Position numbers and translations under genes: made by a program
Origin: VAZQ01 sp963817135
GTDB lineage: Bacteria > Pseudomonadota > Alphaproteobacteria > Rhizobiales > Xanthobacteraceae
Assembly (NCBI GenBank): GCA_963817135.1
Contig: CAWFNG010000010.1
Coordinates: 124,001-188,000, forward strand
Length of the DNA: 64,000 bases
Direction: 5' to 3'
The notes under the pieces: model-generated
Told to the model about the DNA's origin: nothing
Database searches by the model: none
Seen by the model: the letters and a program-made list of their open reading frames with translations, nothing else
Shown: piece after piece, positions 16,902-25,159 of the stretch
Layout of the letters: every line of letters starts with the position of its first letter
Position numbering within the stretch: the stretch's first letter is position 1

Positions 16902-18564
16902 TCATTTGTCCATCGCAGCCAAAGTGGCATGCAGCGTCGCTACGACCTGCGCGCCCTCTCCGACGGCTGCGGCGACGCGCTTGAGTTGAGCCCGAGCGCA
17001 CGTCACCAATGGCGAAAATTCCGCGCCGGCTGGTCTCCAGCGGGTTACGGCTCGCATCGCAGTCTCCGCCGGTCAACACGAAGCCTTTTGCGTCCAGTGC
17101 GACGCCTGATCCCGACAACCAGTCCGTGTTCGGGTCTGCTCCGATGAACAAAAAAAGGTGTTGAATGGACCGGCGCACTTCCTCCCCCGATTTTTGCCGC
17201 CAACGGATCGCCTCCAACACTCCGTCTTGACCTTCGAGGCCGGTGATGTTCGTTTGCGTCATCACCTCCACGTTGGGAAGGCCGGCAATGCGATCGACCA
17301 GATAGCGAGACATGCTTGCTGCAAGATCTGGTCCGCGCACGAGCAGCCATACCTTGGCGACGCGGCTTGCGAGATACACGGCCGCTTGTCCGGCGGAATT
17401 CCCGGCCCCGACCAACGCCACCTGCTGCCCGCTGCACAGCTTCGCTTCCAGCGGCGATGCCCAATAGTGCACACTGGAGCTCTCAAAGGCTTCCAGACCA
17501 TCGACGGCGAGCCGCCGGTAGCGCGCACCAGTGGCGATCACGATCGAGCGTGCCTTTGCCCGCTCGTTGTTGGCAAGCTTCAGGACGAAAGGTTCGGCGT
17601 TCCCATCGTCCAAGCCACCGAGGCCCGTCGCCTCATCCGGTATCGCCATCTCGACCCCGAATTTCTGCGCCTGATTGTGCGCGCGGGCCATGAGAGCCAT
17701 GCCGCTGATGCCAGTTGGAAATCCCAGATAGTTCTCGATGCGCGCGGATGCCCCGGCCTGGCCGCCGAATGCACGGCAGTCGAGCACGAGCACCGAGAGT
17801 CCTTCCGAACCTGCATAGACTGCGGTGGCGAGACCAGCGGGCCCGGCACCCACGATCACGACGTCATAGAGACGGTTCGGATCGATCGGTCCCAACAAAC
17901 CAATGCAGCGGGCGAGCTCTGGTTCGGTTGGATTGCGCAAGAGCTGCCCGCCTGGGCAAAGCACGATAGGCATTTGGCCGGTGTCGACATGGAAACGCTC
18001 GATGAGTGCCTTGGCATCCGCATCGATCTCGGGGTTCAGCCTTTGGTACGGATGGCCATTGCGGCGGAGAAAACCTTCAAGCCGAAGCACATCCCCATTC
18101 TCGGGACGTCCCACGATGACCGGTCCGCCGGCGCCGGTTTCGAGGAGACCGACCCGGCGCAGAATCAGCGCGCGCATGACGCGCTCGCCCAGCTCTGCCT
18201 CCGCAATGAGCAATGCGCGCAGTTGGTCAGGCGGAACGATCAGCGCCTCGACCGGCTCCTGCGCGTGCGCATCGACGAGAGCCGGCCGTCCCGCGAGCTG
18301 CGCCAATTCGCCCATGAAGGATCCCGGCTCATGGGTAACGATGTGCCGGCGGCGGCCTGATTCGTCGTGCTGGGCGACGTCGACACGTCCAGCCAGGATG
18401 ATCGTGAGACCTGGACCGATCTTGCCGACCTCAACCAACGCTTCGCCCGCACGATACGAGCGGACTTTGCCAAAGCGGCGTATACGCTCGATCTCGATGG
18501 GCTCCAGAATCGGAAACATCTGGTGACGTCGAGTATCGATGATCGATTGCGGGGCAGTAGGCAT
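16902..18564 (-). CDS. Cyclic-nucleotide-binding domain fused to thioredoxin-reductase-like flavoprotein, +1 frameshift near its end
   Basis: A fused regulator/oxidoreductase of about 554 residues. Residues 1-140 form a cNMP-binding beta roll (FGKVRSYRAGEALVEVGK, GELAQLAGRPALVDAHA). A linker of thioredoxin-like type follows, then the FAD domain (VVIVGAGPAGLATAVYAG) and the NAD(P) domain (VALVGAGNSAGQAAVYLA). The CxxC pair of true thioredoxin reductase is replaced by VHYWASPLEAKLC, which is normal for this subfamily. The frame is lost after FAIGDVRSGST (about 16983): one extra base leads out of KRVAAAVGEGAQVVATLHA, the expected C-terminus, which continues to a stop at 16902. Total length is 3x554+1, consistent with a single inserted base. 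Confidence 0.85.
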
Positions 18565-18664
18565 GGCGAACTGGAGACGTCCGGAAAATCAGCAGACGGT
18601 TTCAGGGACGCGCGCGCACACGCGCCCTCAGGCTAGCTTCGAACAGAAACGTGCGGCGAGCAAT

Positions 18665-18695
18665 TGTGCAATACACATTTTTTGGTAGCGGGGGC
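18665..18695. repeat. Distal attachment-site-like copy of the tRNA 3' end (31-bp direct repeat)
   Basis: These 31 bases are identical to 23453-23483. The last 13 (18683-18695) equal the 3' end of the tRNA gene including CCA; the other 18 are the sequence just downstream of the tRNA. After 18695 the match stops at once. This is the pattern left when an integrase element inserts into a tRNA 3' end. The 304 bases between the flanking genes hold nothing else recognisable. Confidence 0.75.
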
Positions 18696-18868
18696 GCGCT
18701 ACAGCCGTCAGAAACGAGCCATTGAAGGGGTGTTTGTCTTCGCGGCATAGCGCCCAGATGTCCGTTGCAGCCCGCATCCCCCAAACAGGGTGCTAAGCGA
18801 GCTGCTCGGTTTCAGTCGAACGCGTCCGACAAGCACCGGCCGAGTTTGACCCCAGGTTATGTGACGTA

Positions 18869-20563
18869 TTATGGCGTGTCGCCGTACATAGCCTTTAGCT
18901 GGCCGTGGGCGAAGGCGAGGGTCGGCGGCATGTCCATTTTGCCGCCGATGATCTCGATATAGGCCCCGGTTTTGCTGGCGCGTGCGGTCTTCATCGCCTC
19001 GTCGAGCTCGCCAAGCGTGGTGACACGCGCAGTAAACCAGTCAGCGCAACCAAGCGCCTTCGGCAATTCGGCGTAGTTCCAAGGCGCAAGGTCGTTGTAG
19101 GTCCAGTTCGGATTCTGCTCCAGCGCCCGCTCGATGAGGTAGCCGCTATTGTTGAGTACGAAGACGATAACATTTGCTCCGAACCGTCCCATGGCGCCGA
19201 TGTCGTTCGCAGTCAGTTGATGGGAGCCTTCGCCGGTAATCAGAACCGTGCGTCTGCCCGGATCAGCAAGCGCAACACCAAAGGCGGCCGGGGTCGCCCA
19301 ACCGATCGATCCCCACAGAACTTGCGCTTCGACCCTGACGCCGTCCGGAAGTATCGTTGGTGTCACGCCGAGGCTCGAGCTGCCGGTCTCGAGTACGACC
19401 GTATCTCCCGCGCGCAGGAACGACGCATAGCGCGGATAAAGCGCGGCCATTGTGATCTTGTCGGTTGGGCTGCCGTTCACCGGCGCAAGACCCTGCGGTT
19501 TTCCCTTGTATGGCGCCGACGACGGTTTGAGTTTCGCCAATTCAGACAGAACGTCCGCAAGCCGGACACCGGCAATGACCTCCTCTCCGATCCTGACGTC
19601 ATCGAGACCGACGGTGATAAACCGTGACAGATCGAGTTGGCCGGAATAGGCCGCCGTGGTGATGTCGTTCAGATTGACGCCGCCCAGATCGAGGACCAGA
19701 TCGGCGCCTTCGACGATTTGCCGCGTCTTCGGCTCTGACACCGCGCCGGCATACATGCCGGCAAACTGCGGATGACTCTCGTCAATGACGCATTTTTCCA
19801 TGAGCGTTGTAACGAAAGGACAGCCCAGCGCTTCGATCGCCGTCTGCGCTTGCTTCTGCAAGCCGAGCCGGGAAATTGTGAAGGCCGGAAATGCGACGAT
19901 GGATTTCGCATTTTTGATACGCTCTGCGATGATCGCCATCGCCTTCTGCAACGCTGCATCGTTTGATCGAGGCACGATTGGCTTCACATCAGCCGACACG
20001 ACTGGCGACAGAGCGTAGTCCGACGGCACCGCGATATAGGCCGGCTGATTGTTGCGGCGCGCCTCCGCGATGAGACGCTCCATTTCGACAACGCAGTTCT
20101 CCGGATTGATGACAGCATGACAGCACGCGGCACCGGCGGACAGATCGACGAAATTGCCGAAGACGCCGTCGCCGAGCGTGTGATGGGCGATCTTGCCAAC
20201 GCGCTGATGCTGATAGGAGGGCATTCCGACGACGTGAAACACCAGTGATCGTTCCGCCTTAGCGCCCATCACGCCGTTGATGGCCGATAGCTCGCCGACG
20301 CCGTAAGTCGTCGCCAACATCGCTGCGCCCCTGATGCGCGCATAGCCGTCCGCGGCGTAAGATGCATTCAACTCGTTGGCACAGCCGATCCACTTCACCT
20401 TCGCGCTGCTGTCGACGGCATCGCAGATTGGAAACACATAGTCCCCAGCAACGCCAAAGCAGTGGTTGATCCCTTCTGCGGCAAGGCGCGCGACGATGTA
20501 ATCGGCGACGCTATCAGCCTTTACCGCCCCTGATTTCTCAGTCTGGTGAACTTGCTTATTCAT
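18869..20563 (-). CDS. Thiamine-diphosphate 2-oxo acid decarboxylase (pyruvate/indolepyruvate decarboxylase type)
   Basis: Enzyme of 564 residues that removes CO2 from a 2-oxo acid to give an aldehyde. The PDC family features are complete: catalytic glutamate in CANELNASYAADGYARI (Glu64), the paired histidines in KIAHHTLGDG (His127-His128), and the cofactor loop GEGSHQLTANDIGAMGRFG leading to LNNSGYLIERAL. Acetolactate synthases lack the HH pair, so that alternative is rejected. The substrate may be pyruvate, indolepyruvate or phenylpyruvate. Such enzymes are sporadic in alphaproteobacteria, in keeping with acquisition on the island. The start MNKQVHQTEK follows AAAAGGAGAAT. Confidence 0.88.
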   Translation of the reverse strand: MNKQVHQTEKSGAVKADSVADYIVARLAAEGINHCFGVAGDYVFPICDAVDSSAKVKWIGCANELNASYAADGYARIRGAAMLATTYGVGELSAINGVMGAKAERSLVFHVVGMPSYQHQRVGKIAHHTLGDGVFGNFVDLSAGAACCHAVINPENCVVEMERLIAEARRNNQPAYIAVPSDYALSPVVSADVKPIVPRSNDAALQKAMAIIAERIKNAKSIVAFPAFTISRLGLQKQAQTAIEALGCPFVTTLMEKCVIDESHPQFAGMYAGAVSEPKTRQIVEGADLVLDLGGVNLNDITTAAYSGQLDLSRFITVGLDDVRIGEEVIAGVRLADVLSELAKLKPSSAPYKGKPQGLAPVNGSPTDKITMAALYPRYASFLRAGDTVVLETGSSSLGVTPTILPDGVRVEAQVLWGSIGWATPAAFGVALADPGRRTVLITGEGSHQLTANDIGAMGRFGANVIVFVLNNSGYLIERALEQNPNWTYNDLAPWNYAELPKALGCADWFTARVTTLGELDEAMKTARASKTGAYIEIIGGKMDMPPTLAFAHGQLKAMYGDTP

Positions 20564-20697
20564 GGCATTCTCCTTTTCGTAATGGTGGAGGTGCCCCGCA
20601 GCCCGAGTTTAAACGGGAGCGCCTACGCTGCCAACCGATGTACTCACCTTCTGCTGGCGAGTGGGATTCTCGCGATATTGATTCGCGGGAGAATCGG

Positions 20698-20935
20698 ATG
20701 AAGCGCTTCGTCGAGGGCACGGATCGCAGGCAGAGCACTTATTTCCTGAATGCCTCGAAGATTGGATCGGAGAGGATAATCCGGTTCGTGTAATCGATGT
20801 TCTTGTCGAGCAGCTCGATCTAGGGGAGCTTACGTTCGCGGGAGTTGATCCCGAAGCCACTGGACGGCCTTCGTACCATCCGGCGGTGCTGTTGAAGCTC
20901 TACATCTACGGCTACCCCAAGATCAGCGTGGTTCA
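20698..20935 (+). pseudogene. IS1182-family transposase remnant (N-terminal fragment, frameshifted)
   Basis: From ATG 20698 the frame reads MKRFVEGTDRRQST. One base is then missing near 20738, and the next frame continues FPECLEDWIGEDNPVRVIDV and LDLGELTFAGVDPEATGRPSYHPAVLLKLYIYGY to about 20928. This is the standard N-terminal start of IS1182-like DDE transposases. Homology ends abruptly at YIYGY, so the catalytic domain is gone. An imperfect inverted repeat (TTCTCGCGA / TCGCGGGAGAA, 20667-20693) just upstream may be the old insertion-sequence end. Confidence 0.75.
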
Positions 20936-20948
20936 TCATTCTTCCTTC

Positions 20949-21332
20949 TCACCCCCCTTGCAATCCCCGGGCCGGTAAGGTTTTAGGAATTTCCCGTTGG
21001 CACAGATCGAACATAGCTCTCATCACAACCTGCATCATCGGCCCTTTCAAGTTTCCAGGATGGGCGGCAGCATAGGTTTGTACGTGTTGCGCAAGAGCAC
21101 TGTCGCTTGCATTATCGAGGCATCGCTGAAAAGCGGCCCGCACCGGATAGGGAGACTGTTCGTCAGGCTGCGGAACGGTCATCAGAGAGTGAGCAATTCC
21201 TGACACAAAGCCGCGCCGCCATTCTTCTGGTGCTTTTGCATATTCCTTGTAGGTAAATTCCGCGCCGAGTATCGGCGTGACAAGCAACGGCACGACAATT
21301 GGCGAGAGCATTATTCTCAGTCTCGATCCCAT
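20949..21332 (-). CDS. Small secreted hypothetical protein
   Basis: Protein of 127 residues with an N-terminal signal peptide (RIMLSPIVVPLLVTPILGAEF). The mature part contains the tryptophan-rich YKEYAKAPEEWRRGFVSGIAHSLM and two cysteines (FQRCLDN, FDLCQRE) that could form a disulfide. A similar architecture is common in small periplasmic proteins of unknown function in rhizobial relatives. It is inside the island, next to the transposase remnant. Confidence 0.6.
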   Translation of the reverse strand: MGSRLRIMLSPIVVPLLVTPILGAEFTYKEYAKAPEEWRRGFVSGIAHSLMTVPQPDEQSPYPVRAAFQRCLDNASDSALAQHVQTYAAAHPGNLKGPMMQVVMRAMFDLCQREIPKTLPARGLQGG

Positions 21333-21391
21333 GGCCCCTTCCGCTATCAGTTAGTAAAGTCGTCGCTGGCCGCGATGACTTACCCGACTTA

Positions 21392-21440
21392 CCGGTAGAC
21401 CTCTTCCGCTCTCAGTTCAGGCGTTCAGCAGGTCTACCGG
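21392..21440. repeat. Inverted repeat, 11-bp arms
   Basis: CCGGTAGACCT (21392-21402) and AGGTCTACCGG (21430-21440) are perfect mirror images around a 27-base loop. It lies between two small genes of the island. No T-run follows, so a terminator is not supported. It might be a recombinase site or an old insertion-sequence end. Confidence 0.55.
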
Positions 21441-21510
21441 CTTGAGGAATTTACAGCGTCCCCCGACCTTGAATTTTGGGGGCACGCATGCCGAACGGGA
21501 TGTGGAACGG

Positions 21511-21603
21511 TCAAATAAGAAAATGCACGGCAGCAACCACAATCCCGGTGACGAACGCAAACATGCAGGAAAACAGCACGACATCGATGACGAGCCTGGT
21601 CAT
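21511..21603 (-). CDS. Predicted 30-residue single-span membrane protein
   Basis: The frame encodes MTRLVIDVVLFSCMFAFVTG and then IVVAAVHFLI, one continuous hydrophobic helix. A purine-rich AGGGGCG lies about 7 bases before the ATG. The codons are clean and the helix fills almost the whole protein, as in known small membrane proteins. A longer antisense-like frame here (21434-21754) has unnatural composition and is not preferred. Expression is unproven. Confidence 0.4.
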   Translation of the reverse strand: MTRLVIDVVLFSCMFAFVTGIVVAAVHFLI

Positions 21604-21740
21604 GGTACGCCCCTAAGCCCCTACGCCGATCTATATAGGCCACGCTCATAGTTTGGCCGAAACGTGACGGGGCGCCTTTGGGTTGTGTCGGCTTTGAAAC
21701 GTTGCGGAAGCAACCATGATCGCTGGCTCCGGCCGGGGCT

Positions 21741-21986
21741 CTAAACTGCCCCAACCGACTTCGACTTTGCGACCGCCGCTCGGATCATGGCCTCGTTTGG
21801 CTTGCAAACAGTTTTCTGTGGCGCCTGCTGCTGCCCGCTCGGCAGACGATCATCAATGTTGTTGGCCACTTCCTCACAAGCCTCGGCCAAGTCGAGAAGT
21901 TCTTGCTTGACGAGCGGGTCTTAGGCCGTTTCGGCAAGCCGTCGGTACTTAGCGGCTTCATCCCGCAAATAATCACCCCACTCCAT
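21741..21986 (-). pseudogene. Small helical hypothetical protein, interrupted by TAA
   Basis: From ATG 21986 the frame gives MEWGDYLRDEAAKYRRLAETA, then a TAA at codon 22 (21921-21923), then DPLVKQELLDLAEACEEVAN and NIDDRLPSG to a stop at 21741. This reads as one conserved helical hairpin family common as tiny unknown proteins in Bradyrhizobium relatives. The two halves remain in the same frame, so a single substitution destroyed it. The rest of 21604-22129 shows no other gene. Confidence 0.6.
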
Positions 21987-22129
21987 GCGATGCCTCGGAC
22001 TGCCGCCCTTGACCCACAGCGCGGGTCCGCACCTGGATGAGCTTGCGGACGCGCAGCGCACGCGGCAGGTCCTTCAGCCCATGACGCCAAATCGACCCTG
22101 GACTGAGCGCGCTGTACTGAAGCGCGCGC

Positions 22130-23377
22130 CTAGCGCTCAGCGCTCACGAGCTGATAGGCGCCCCGCTCGAACGCGTCGTAGACGGCCAACGCCTTGACGT
22201 CGGCGAACGGCAGGTACTGCATCAAGATCACGCCCGCAATGCCGCGGCTCGGATCGATCCAGAAATAGGTGTTATTGATGCCGCCCCAGCTCAGGCTGCC
22301 GGGGGAGCGCTTGCCGGGCACCTGATCTGTCGTGATCAGAAAGCCGAGACCCCATTTGTCGCGACCGTCCGCGATAAAGCTGAAGTCGGCGCTGCGCGGT
22401 AGCGCGGTCTTGAGCGCCGGCACCGACACGACGCCGATGCTGTTCTGGCCCATCAGCGTCACCGTTTCGGCTTTGAGCACGCGCGCCCCGTCCAGCTCGC
22501 CGCCATTGAGCAGCATGCGCACGAAACGACCATAGTCGTTCGCTGTCGACGCCAGACCGCCACCGCCGATTGGCTCTGGTATGGTTAGTCCGGGCTGCGG
22601 CGTCTGCAATACGATGGCGCCGTCCATGTGCTCGCCGGCGCGCTGCTGTGCGGCGACAAGGCGCGACGCCTTCTCCTGCGGCACGTTGTAGGACGTATCC
22701 GACATCTGGAGTGGGGCGAAGATGTGCTGGCGGAAATAGTCCTCAAGTTTCTGGCCTGACACTTTCTCGACCAGCTTGCCGACAACATCGGTGCTCGTGC
22801 CGTAATGCCAGCGCTCGCCCGGGTCGAACAGCAAGGGACCGCCAAACGGATAGTTTTCGCCAGGTTGCGGCTTGAAATCGCGCAGGATCGCACTCGTGAA
22901 CGGATAGCCGAGCCCGGACGTGTGGGTGAGGACGTGCCGAACGGTCGGCGACCTGGATGCCGGGCGGAGCCGATAGGCGCCGGTCGCCGCATCGAACAAT
23001 TCAAATACCTTGAGGTTGGCGAACTCCGGCAGATACTTTTCGACCGGATCGTCGAGACCGAAGCGGCCCTGCTCGATGAGCTGCATGGCCGCCGTCGACG
23101 TGATCGCCTTGGTCATCGAGGCGATGCGGAACAGTGCGTCGGCCGTGAGTGCGCGCCCGGTCGAGACGTCCGCCACGCCGAAGGCGCCCTGATAAAGCAC
23201 GCGCCGGCGATCGGTGACCAGCGCGACTACGCCCGGCACGTCCTTGCGCTCAACCGCACTGCGCAGCGCCGCGTCGATGCCCGCGCTCCCCGGAGAATTT
23301 TGCGCACGCGCCGCGCCGACGGACGCAGCAAGCACGATGCCCATGCTGACGACAATTCCAATGGTCTCCCAATTCAT
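22130..23377 (-). CDS. Serine beta-lactamase-fold hydrolase/esterase (class C-like)
   Basis: Exported protein of 415 residues with a signal peptide (IGIVVSMGIVLAASVGAARA). The class C/DD-peptidase active-site signature SMTK (Ser-x-x-Lys, about residue 88) is in FRIASMTKAITS. The second motif YGTS (about 192) replaces the YxN of true class C enzymes, and the third element is LSWGGINNTYFW near the C-terminus. Such variations are typical of the broad esterase/peptidase-like group rather than of clinical beta-lactamases. The gene is the last in the island, beside the tRNA. Substrate unknown. Confidence 0.87.
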   Translation of the reverse strand: MNWETIGIVVSMGIVLAASVGAARAQNSPGSAGIDAALRSAVERKDVPGVVALVTDRRRVLYQGAFGVADVSTGRALTADALFRIASMTKAITSTAAMQLIEQGRFGLDDPVEKYLPEFANLKVFELFDAATGAYRLRPASRSPTVRHVLTHTSGLGYPFTSAILRDFKPQPGENYPFGGPLLFDPGERWHYGTSTDVVGKLVEKVSGQKLEDYFRQHIFAPLQMSDTSYNVPQEKASRLVAAQQRAGEHMDGAIVLQTPQPGLTIPEPIGGGGLASTANDYGRFVRMLLNGGELDGARVLKAETVTLMGQNSIGVVSVPALKTALPRSADFSFIADGRDKWGLGFLITTDQVPGKRSPGSLSWGGINNTYFWIDPSRGIAGVILMQYLPFADVKALAVYDAFERGAYQLVSAER

Positions 23378-23452
23378 GAAAGCCTCCCTGTTCGACTTAT
23401 TGCCCGGGTGTCGTCTGCGCGTTCAATTCCTGAAGCGGAAGGGGCGGCTATG

Positions 23453-23483
23453 TGTGCAATACACATTTTTTGGTAGCGGGGGC
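23453..23483. repeat. Proximal attachment-site-like repeat overlapping the tRNA 3' end
   Basis: This is the copy of the 31-bp repeat at 18665-18695 that is still joined to the whole tRNA gene. It spans the CCA end (23471-23483) and 18 bases beyond it, including a run of six T. Confidence 0.75.
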
Positions 23484-23547
23484 CGGGATCGAACCGGCGA
23501 CCTACGGATTATGATTCCGCCGCTCTAACCATCTGAGCTACCCCGCC
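23471..23547 (-). tRNA. tRNA with anticodon CAT (elongator Met, or Ile with modified C34)
   Basis: A complete 77-nt cloverleaf. The acceptor stem pairs GGCGGGG with CCCCGCT and has discriminator A and encoded CCA. The D arm is GCTC/GAGC, the anticodon stem GCGGA/TCCGT with loop ATCATAA (CAT), and the T arm GCCGG-TTCGATC-CCGGC. It is not the initiator type. Met and Ile2 cannot be separated with certainty, though the sequence resembles alphaproteobacterial elongator Met. Its 3' end is duplicated at the far side of the island. Confidence 0.95.
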
Positions 23548-23578
23548 ATTGAGAAAACGCGATCCCGCGTCAGGCGGA

Positions 23579-23607
23579 GAGATAAGATATTCCTCACGAG
23601 ATTCCAA
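23579..23607 (-). promoter_or_regulatory. Candidate promoter of the tRNA gene
   Basis: On the minus strand, TTGGAA (23602-23607) and TATCTC (23579-23584) stand 17 bases apart, about 32 bases before the tRNA 5' end. Spacing is ideal and the boxes are fair matches to the sigma-70 consensus. Confidence 0.45.
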
Positions 23608-23779
23608 GCGCGCGGTACGCGCCACAATGCACTATCCGGAGCGCAGTGCAGCGTGAAGCGAGAGTGCCAGTACGCAGTCAAGCTTGCGCAGACTGCGTAA
23701 ACTTGTCTGCGCTGCCGCATCGCCTCCGGGACTTGCCATCGCATTTACCGCCGTGGGGCGCATGCTATAGAGCGCGCGC

Positions 23780-24454
23780 ATGTGCGGCCGCTTCACCCGG
23801 AAATACAGCTGGCGCGAGATTTGGGAGCTCTACCGGCTCACCTCGCCCGCTTCCAATCTCGAGCCGCGCTACAATGTCTGCCCGACCACCATCATCGATA
23901 CCGTGGTGGCGCGCGCCGGCAAGCGCGAACTGATACCCATGCGTTGGGGACTGGTGCCGTCCTGGTGGCAGAAGCCGCTCAAGGAGATCAAGCTGGCTAG
24001 CTTCAACGCGCGCGCAGAGACGGTTGCGGAGAAGCCGTTCTTTCGCGACGCATTCTGGCGGACGCGCTGCTTGATCCCGGTCTCGGGCTATTACGAATGG
24101 CAGGATACGCCGGGCGGCAAGCAGCCGCATTATTTCACTGCGCGCGACGGCTCCCCCGTTCTCACCATCGCCGGCCTGTGGGACGAGTGGATCGACGTCG
24201 AGACCAGACAGCCGCTCAAGTCCTGCGCCATGATCATCACGCGGGCCAATGATTTCGTCGGCGAGGTGCACGACCGCATGCCGGTGCTGCTGCAGCCAAA
24301 TGAGTTCGAGCCATGGCTTTCCGGCGAGGCCGGCCGCGAACTCCTCAAGCCGCCGGCAAACGCGCTGTTGCGGCGCTGGCCGGTTTCCCGGCGGGTGAAC
24401 AGCTCGCGCGCCGGCGACGACGATGCCACCCTGATCGAGCAGCTGGCGGCGTGA
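23780..24454 (+). CDS. SRAP-domain protein (HMCES/YedK-like abasic-site DNA-protein crosslinker)
   Basis: Protein of 224 residues. After removal of the first Met, Cys2 of MCGRFT is the residue that forms a thiazolidine crosslink with abasic sites in single-stranded DNA. Other family residues are present: NVCPTT with the asparagine, RWGLVPSWW, FNARAETV, GYYEW with the catalytic glutamate (about residue 108), and VHDRMPV with the histidine (about 167). It protects abasic sites at replication forks, sometimes in SOS regulation, though no LexA box was seen here. It is monocistronic and converges on pmtA, with stops one base apart. Confidence 0.94.
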   Translation: MCGRFTRKYSWREIWELYRLTSPASNLEPRYNVCPTTIIDTVVARAGKRELIPMRWGLVPSWWQKPLKEIKLASFNARAETVAEKPFFRDAFWRTRCLIPVSGYYEWQDTPGGKQPHYFTARDGSPVLTIAGLWDEWIDVETRQPLKSCAMIITRANDFVGEVHDRMPVLLQPNEFEPWLSGEAGRELLKPPANALLRRWPVSRRVNSSRAGDDDATLIEQLAA

Positions 24455-25123
24455 TTACGCTGCCGCCGGCATCCTTGCATCGCACGGCATTCGCTCAAAA
24501 CGGATGAGCGAGAAATGACCGAGCGGCGGCATCGGCCGGCGCTCCACGAAACGCACACCGCCGTGTCCCGCCGCCCATTGCGCCAGTCGGTCCCAGCGAA
24601 ATTCCGGGCGCCAGCCGAGCCGGCGGGCAAGCGGCGCAAAGCCCTGCTCGAACACCCGCCGCAAGCCGGTCTCGGCACCGAGATGATTGACCAGGATGAT
24701 CTCGCCGCCCGGGCGGGTCACGCGGGCAAACTCGTCAAGCGCCGCTTCCGGGCGCGGCACGGTGGTGATCACGTATTGGGCGACCACCGCATCGAAACAT
24801 GCGTCGGGAAACGCCAGTTGCTGCGCATCCATCACCGCCAAAGTCTCCACGTGGGCGAGGCTGTGCGCGGCCACCCGCTCATGCGCCCTGCGCAGCATGG
24901 GTTCGCAATAATCCACCCCGATTAGGCGATTGCGCGGCGAGTAATCGGTCAGAGAAATGCCGGTGCCGATGCCGACGTCAAGGATACGGCCGCCGACGCG
25001 CTCGGCTGCTGCAATCGAAGCCTTGCGGCCGGCATCGAACACCGCGCCGAAAACGAGGTCGTAGACCGGAGCCCAGCGCGCATAGGCCTTGGCCACCGTG
25101 TTGATGTCGATTTCGTCCGCCAT
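24455..25123 (-). CDS. pmtA: Phosphatidylethanolamine N-methyltransferase, PmtA type
   Basis: SAM-dependent methyltransferase of 222 residues that adds methyl groups to phosphatidylethanolamine on the way to phosphatidylcholine, at the inner membrane surface. The N-terminal YARWAPVYDLVFGAVFDAGR segment is distinctive for the soluble PmtA family, and SAM motif I reads ILDVGIGTGISLTDYS (about residue 46). PmtA is typical of alphaproteobacteria. It lies 36 bases downstream of mnmA on the same strand, so the two may form a transcript. Confidence 0.88.
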   Translation of the reverse strand: MADEIDINTVAKAYARWAPVYDLVFGAVFDAGRKASIAAAERVGGRILDVGIGTGISLTDYSPRNRLIGVDYCEPMLRRAHERVAAHSLAHVETLAVMDAQQLAFPDACFDAVVAQYVITTVPRPEAALDEFARVTRPGGEIILVNHLGAETGLRRVFEQGFAPLARRLGWRPEFRWDRLAQWAAGHGGVRFVERRPMPPLGHFSLIRFERMPCDARMPAAA

Positions 25124-25159
25124 GAGCCCCCCGTTGCAGCGCTTTCGCCGAGCTAGACT

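Larger units (their letters stand above)
18665..23483. mobile_element. Putative tRNA-bounded genomic island, about 4.8 kb, without integrase
   Basis: The segment lies between the two copies of a 31-bp repeat and on the 3' side of an intact tRNA gene, as expected for an integrated element. Contents: a thiamine-diphosphate decarboxylase, a truncated frameshifted IS1182-like transposase, a small secreted protein, a 30-residue membrane peptide, a small helical-protein pseudogene and a beta-lactamase-fold hydrolase. No integrase gene remains, so this would be a deleted remnant. Gene density is lower than outside. Confidence 0.6.

Noticed and set aside
18869..20563. Acetolactate synthase as product
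   Set aside because: The HH pair of the decarboxylase group is present and no small regulatory subunit gene is adjacent.
21434..21754. 106-residue minus-strand frame in the island
   Set aside because: Unnatural Arg/His/Cys composition. A smaller frame inside it (21511-21603) makes better sense as a membrane peptide.
23538..23744. Short minus-strand frame after the tRNA
   Set aside because: It overlaps the tRNA gene and its promoter and has no motif.
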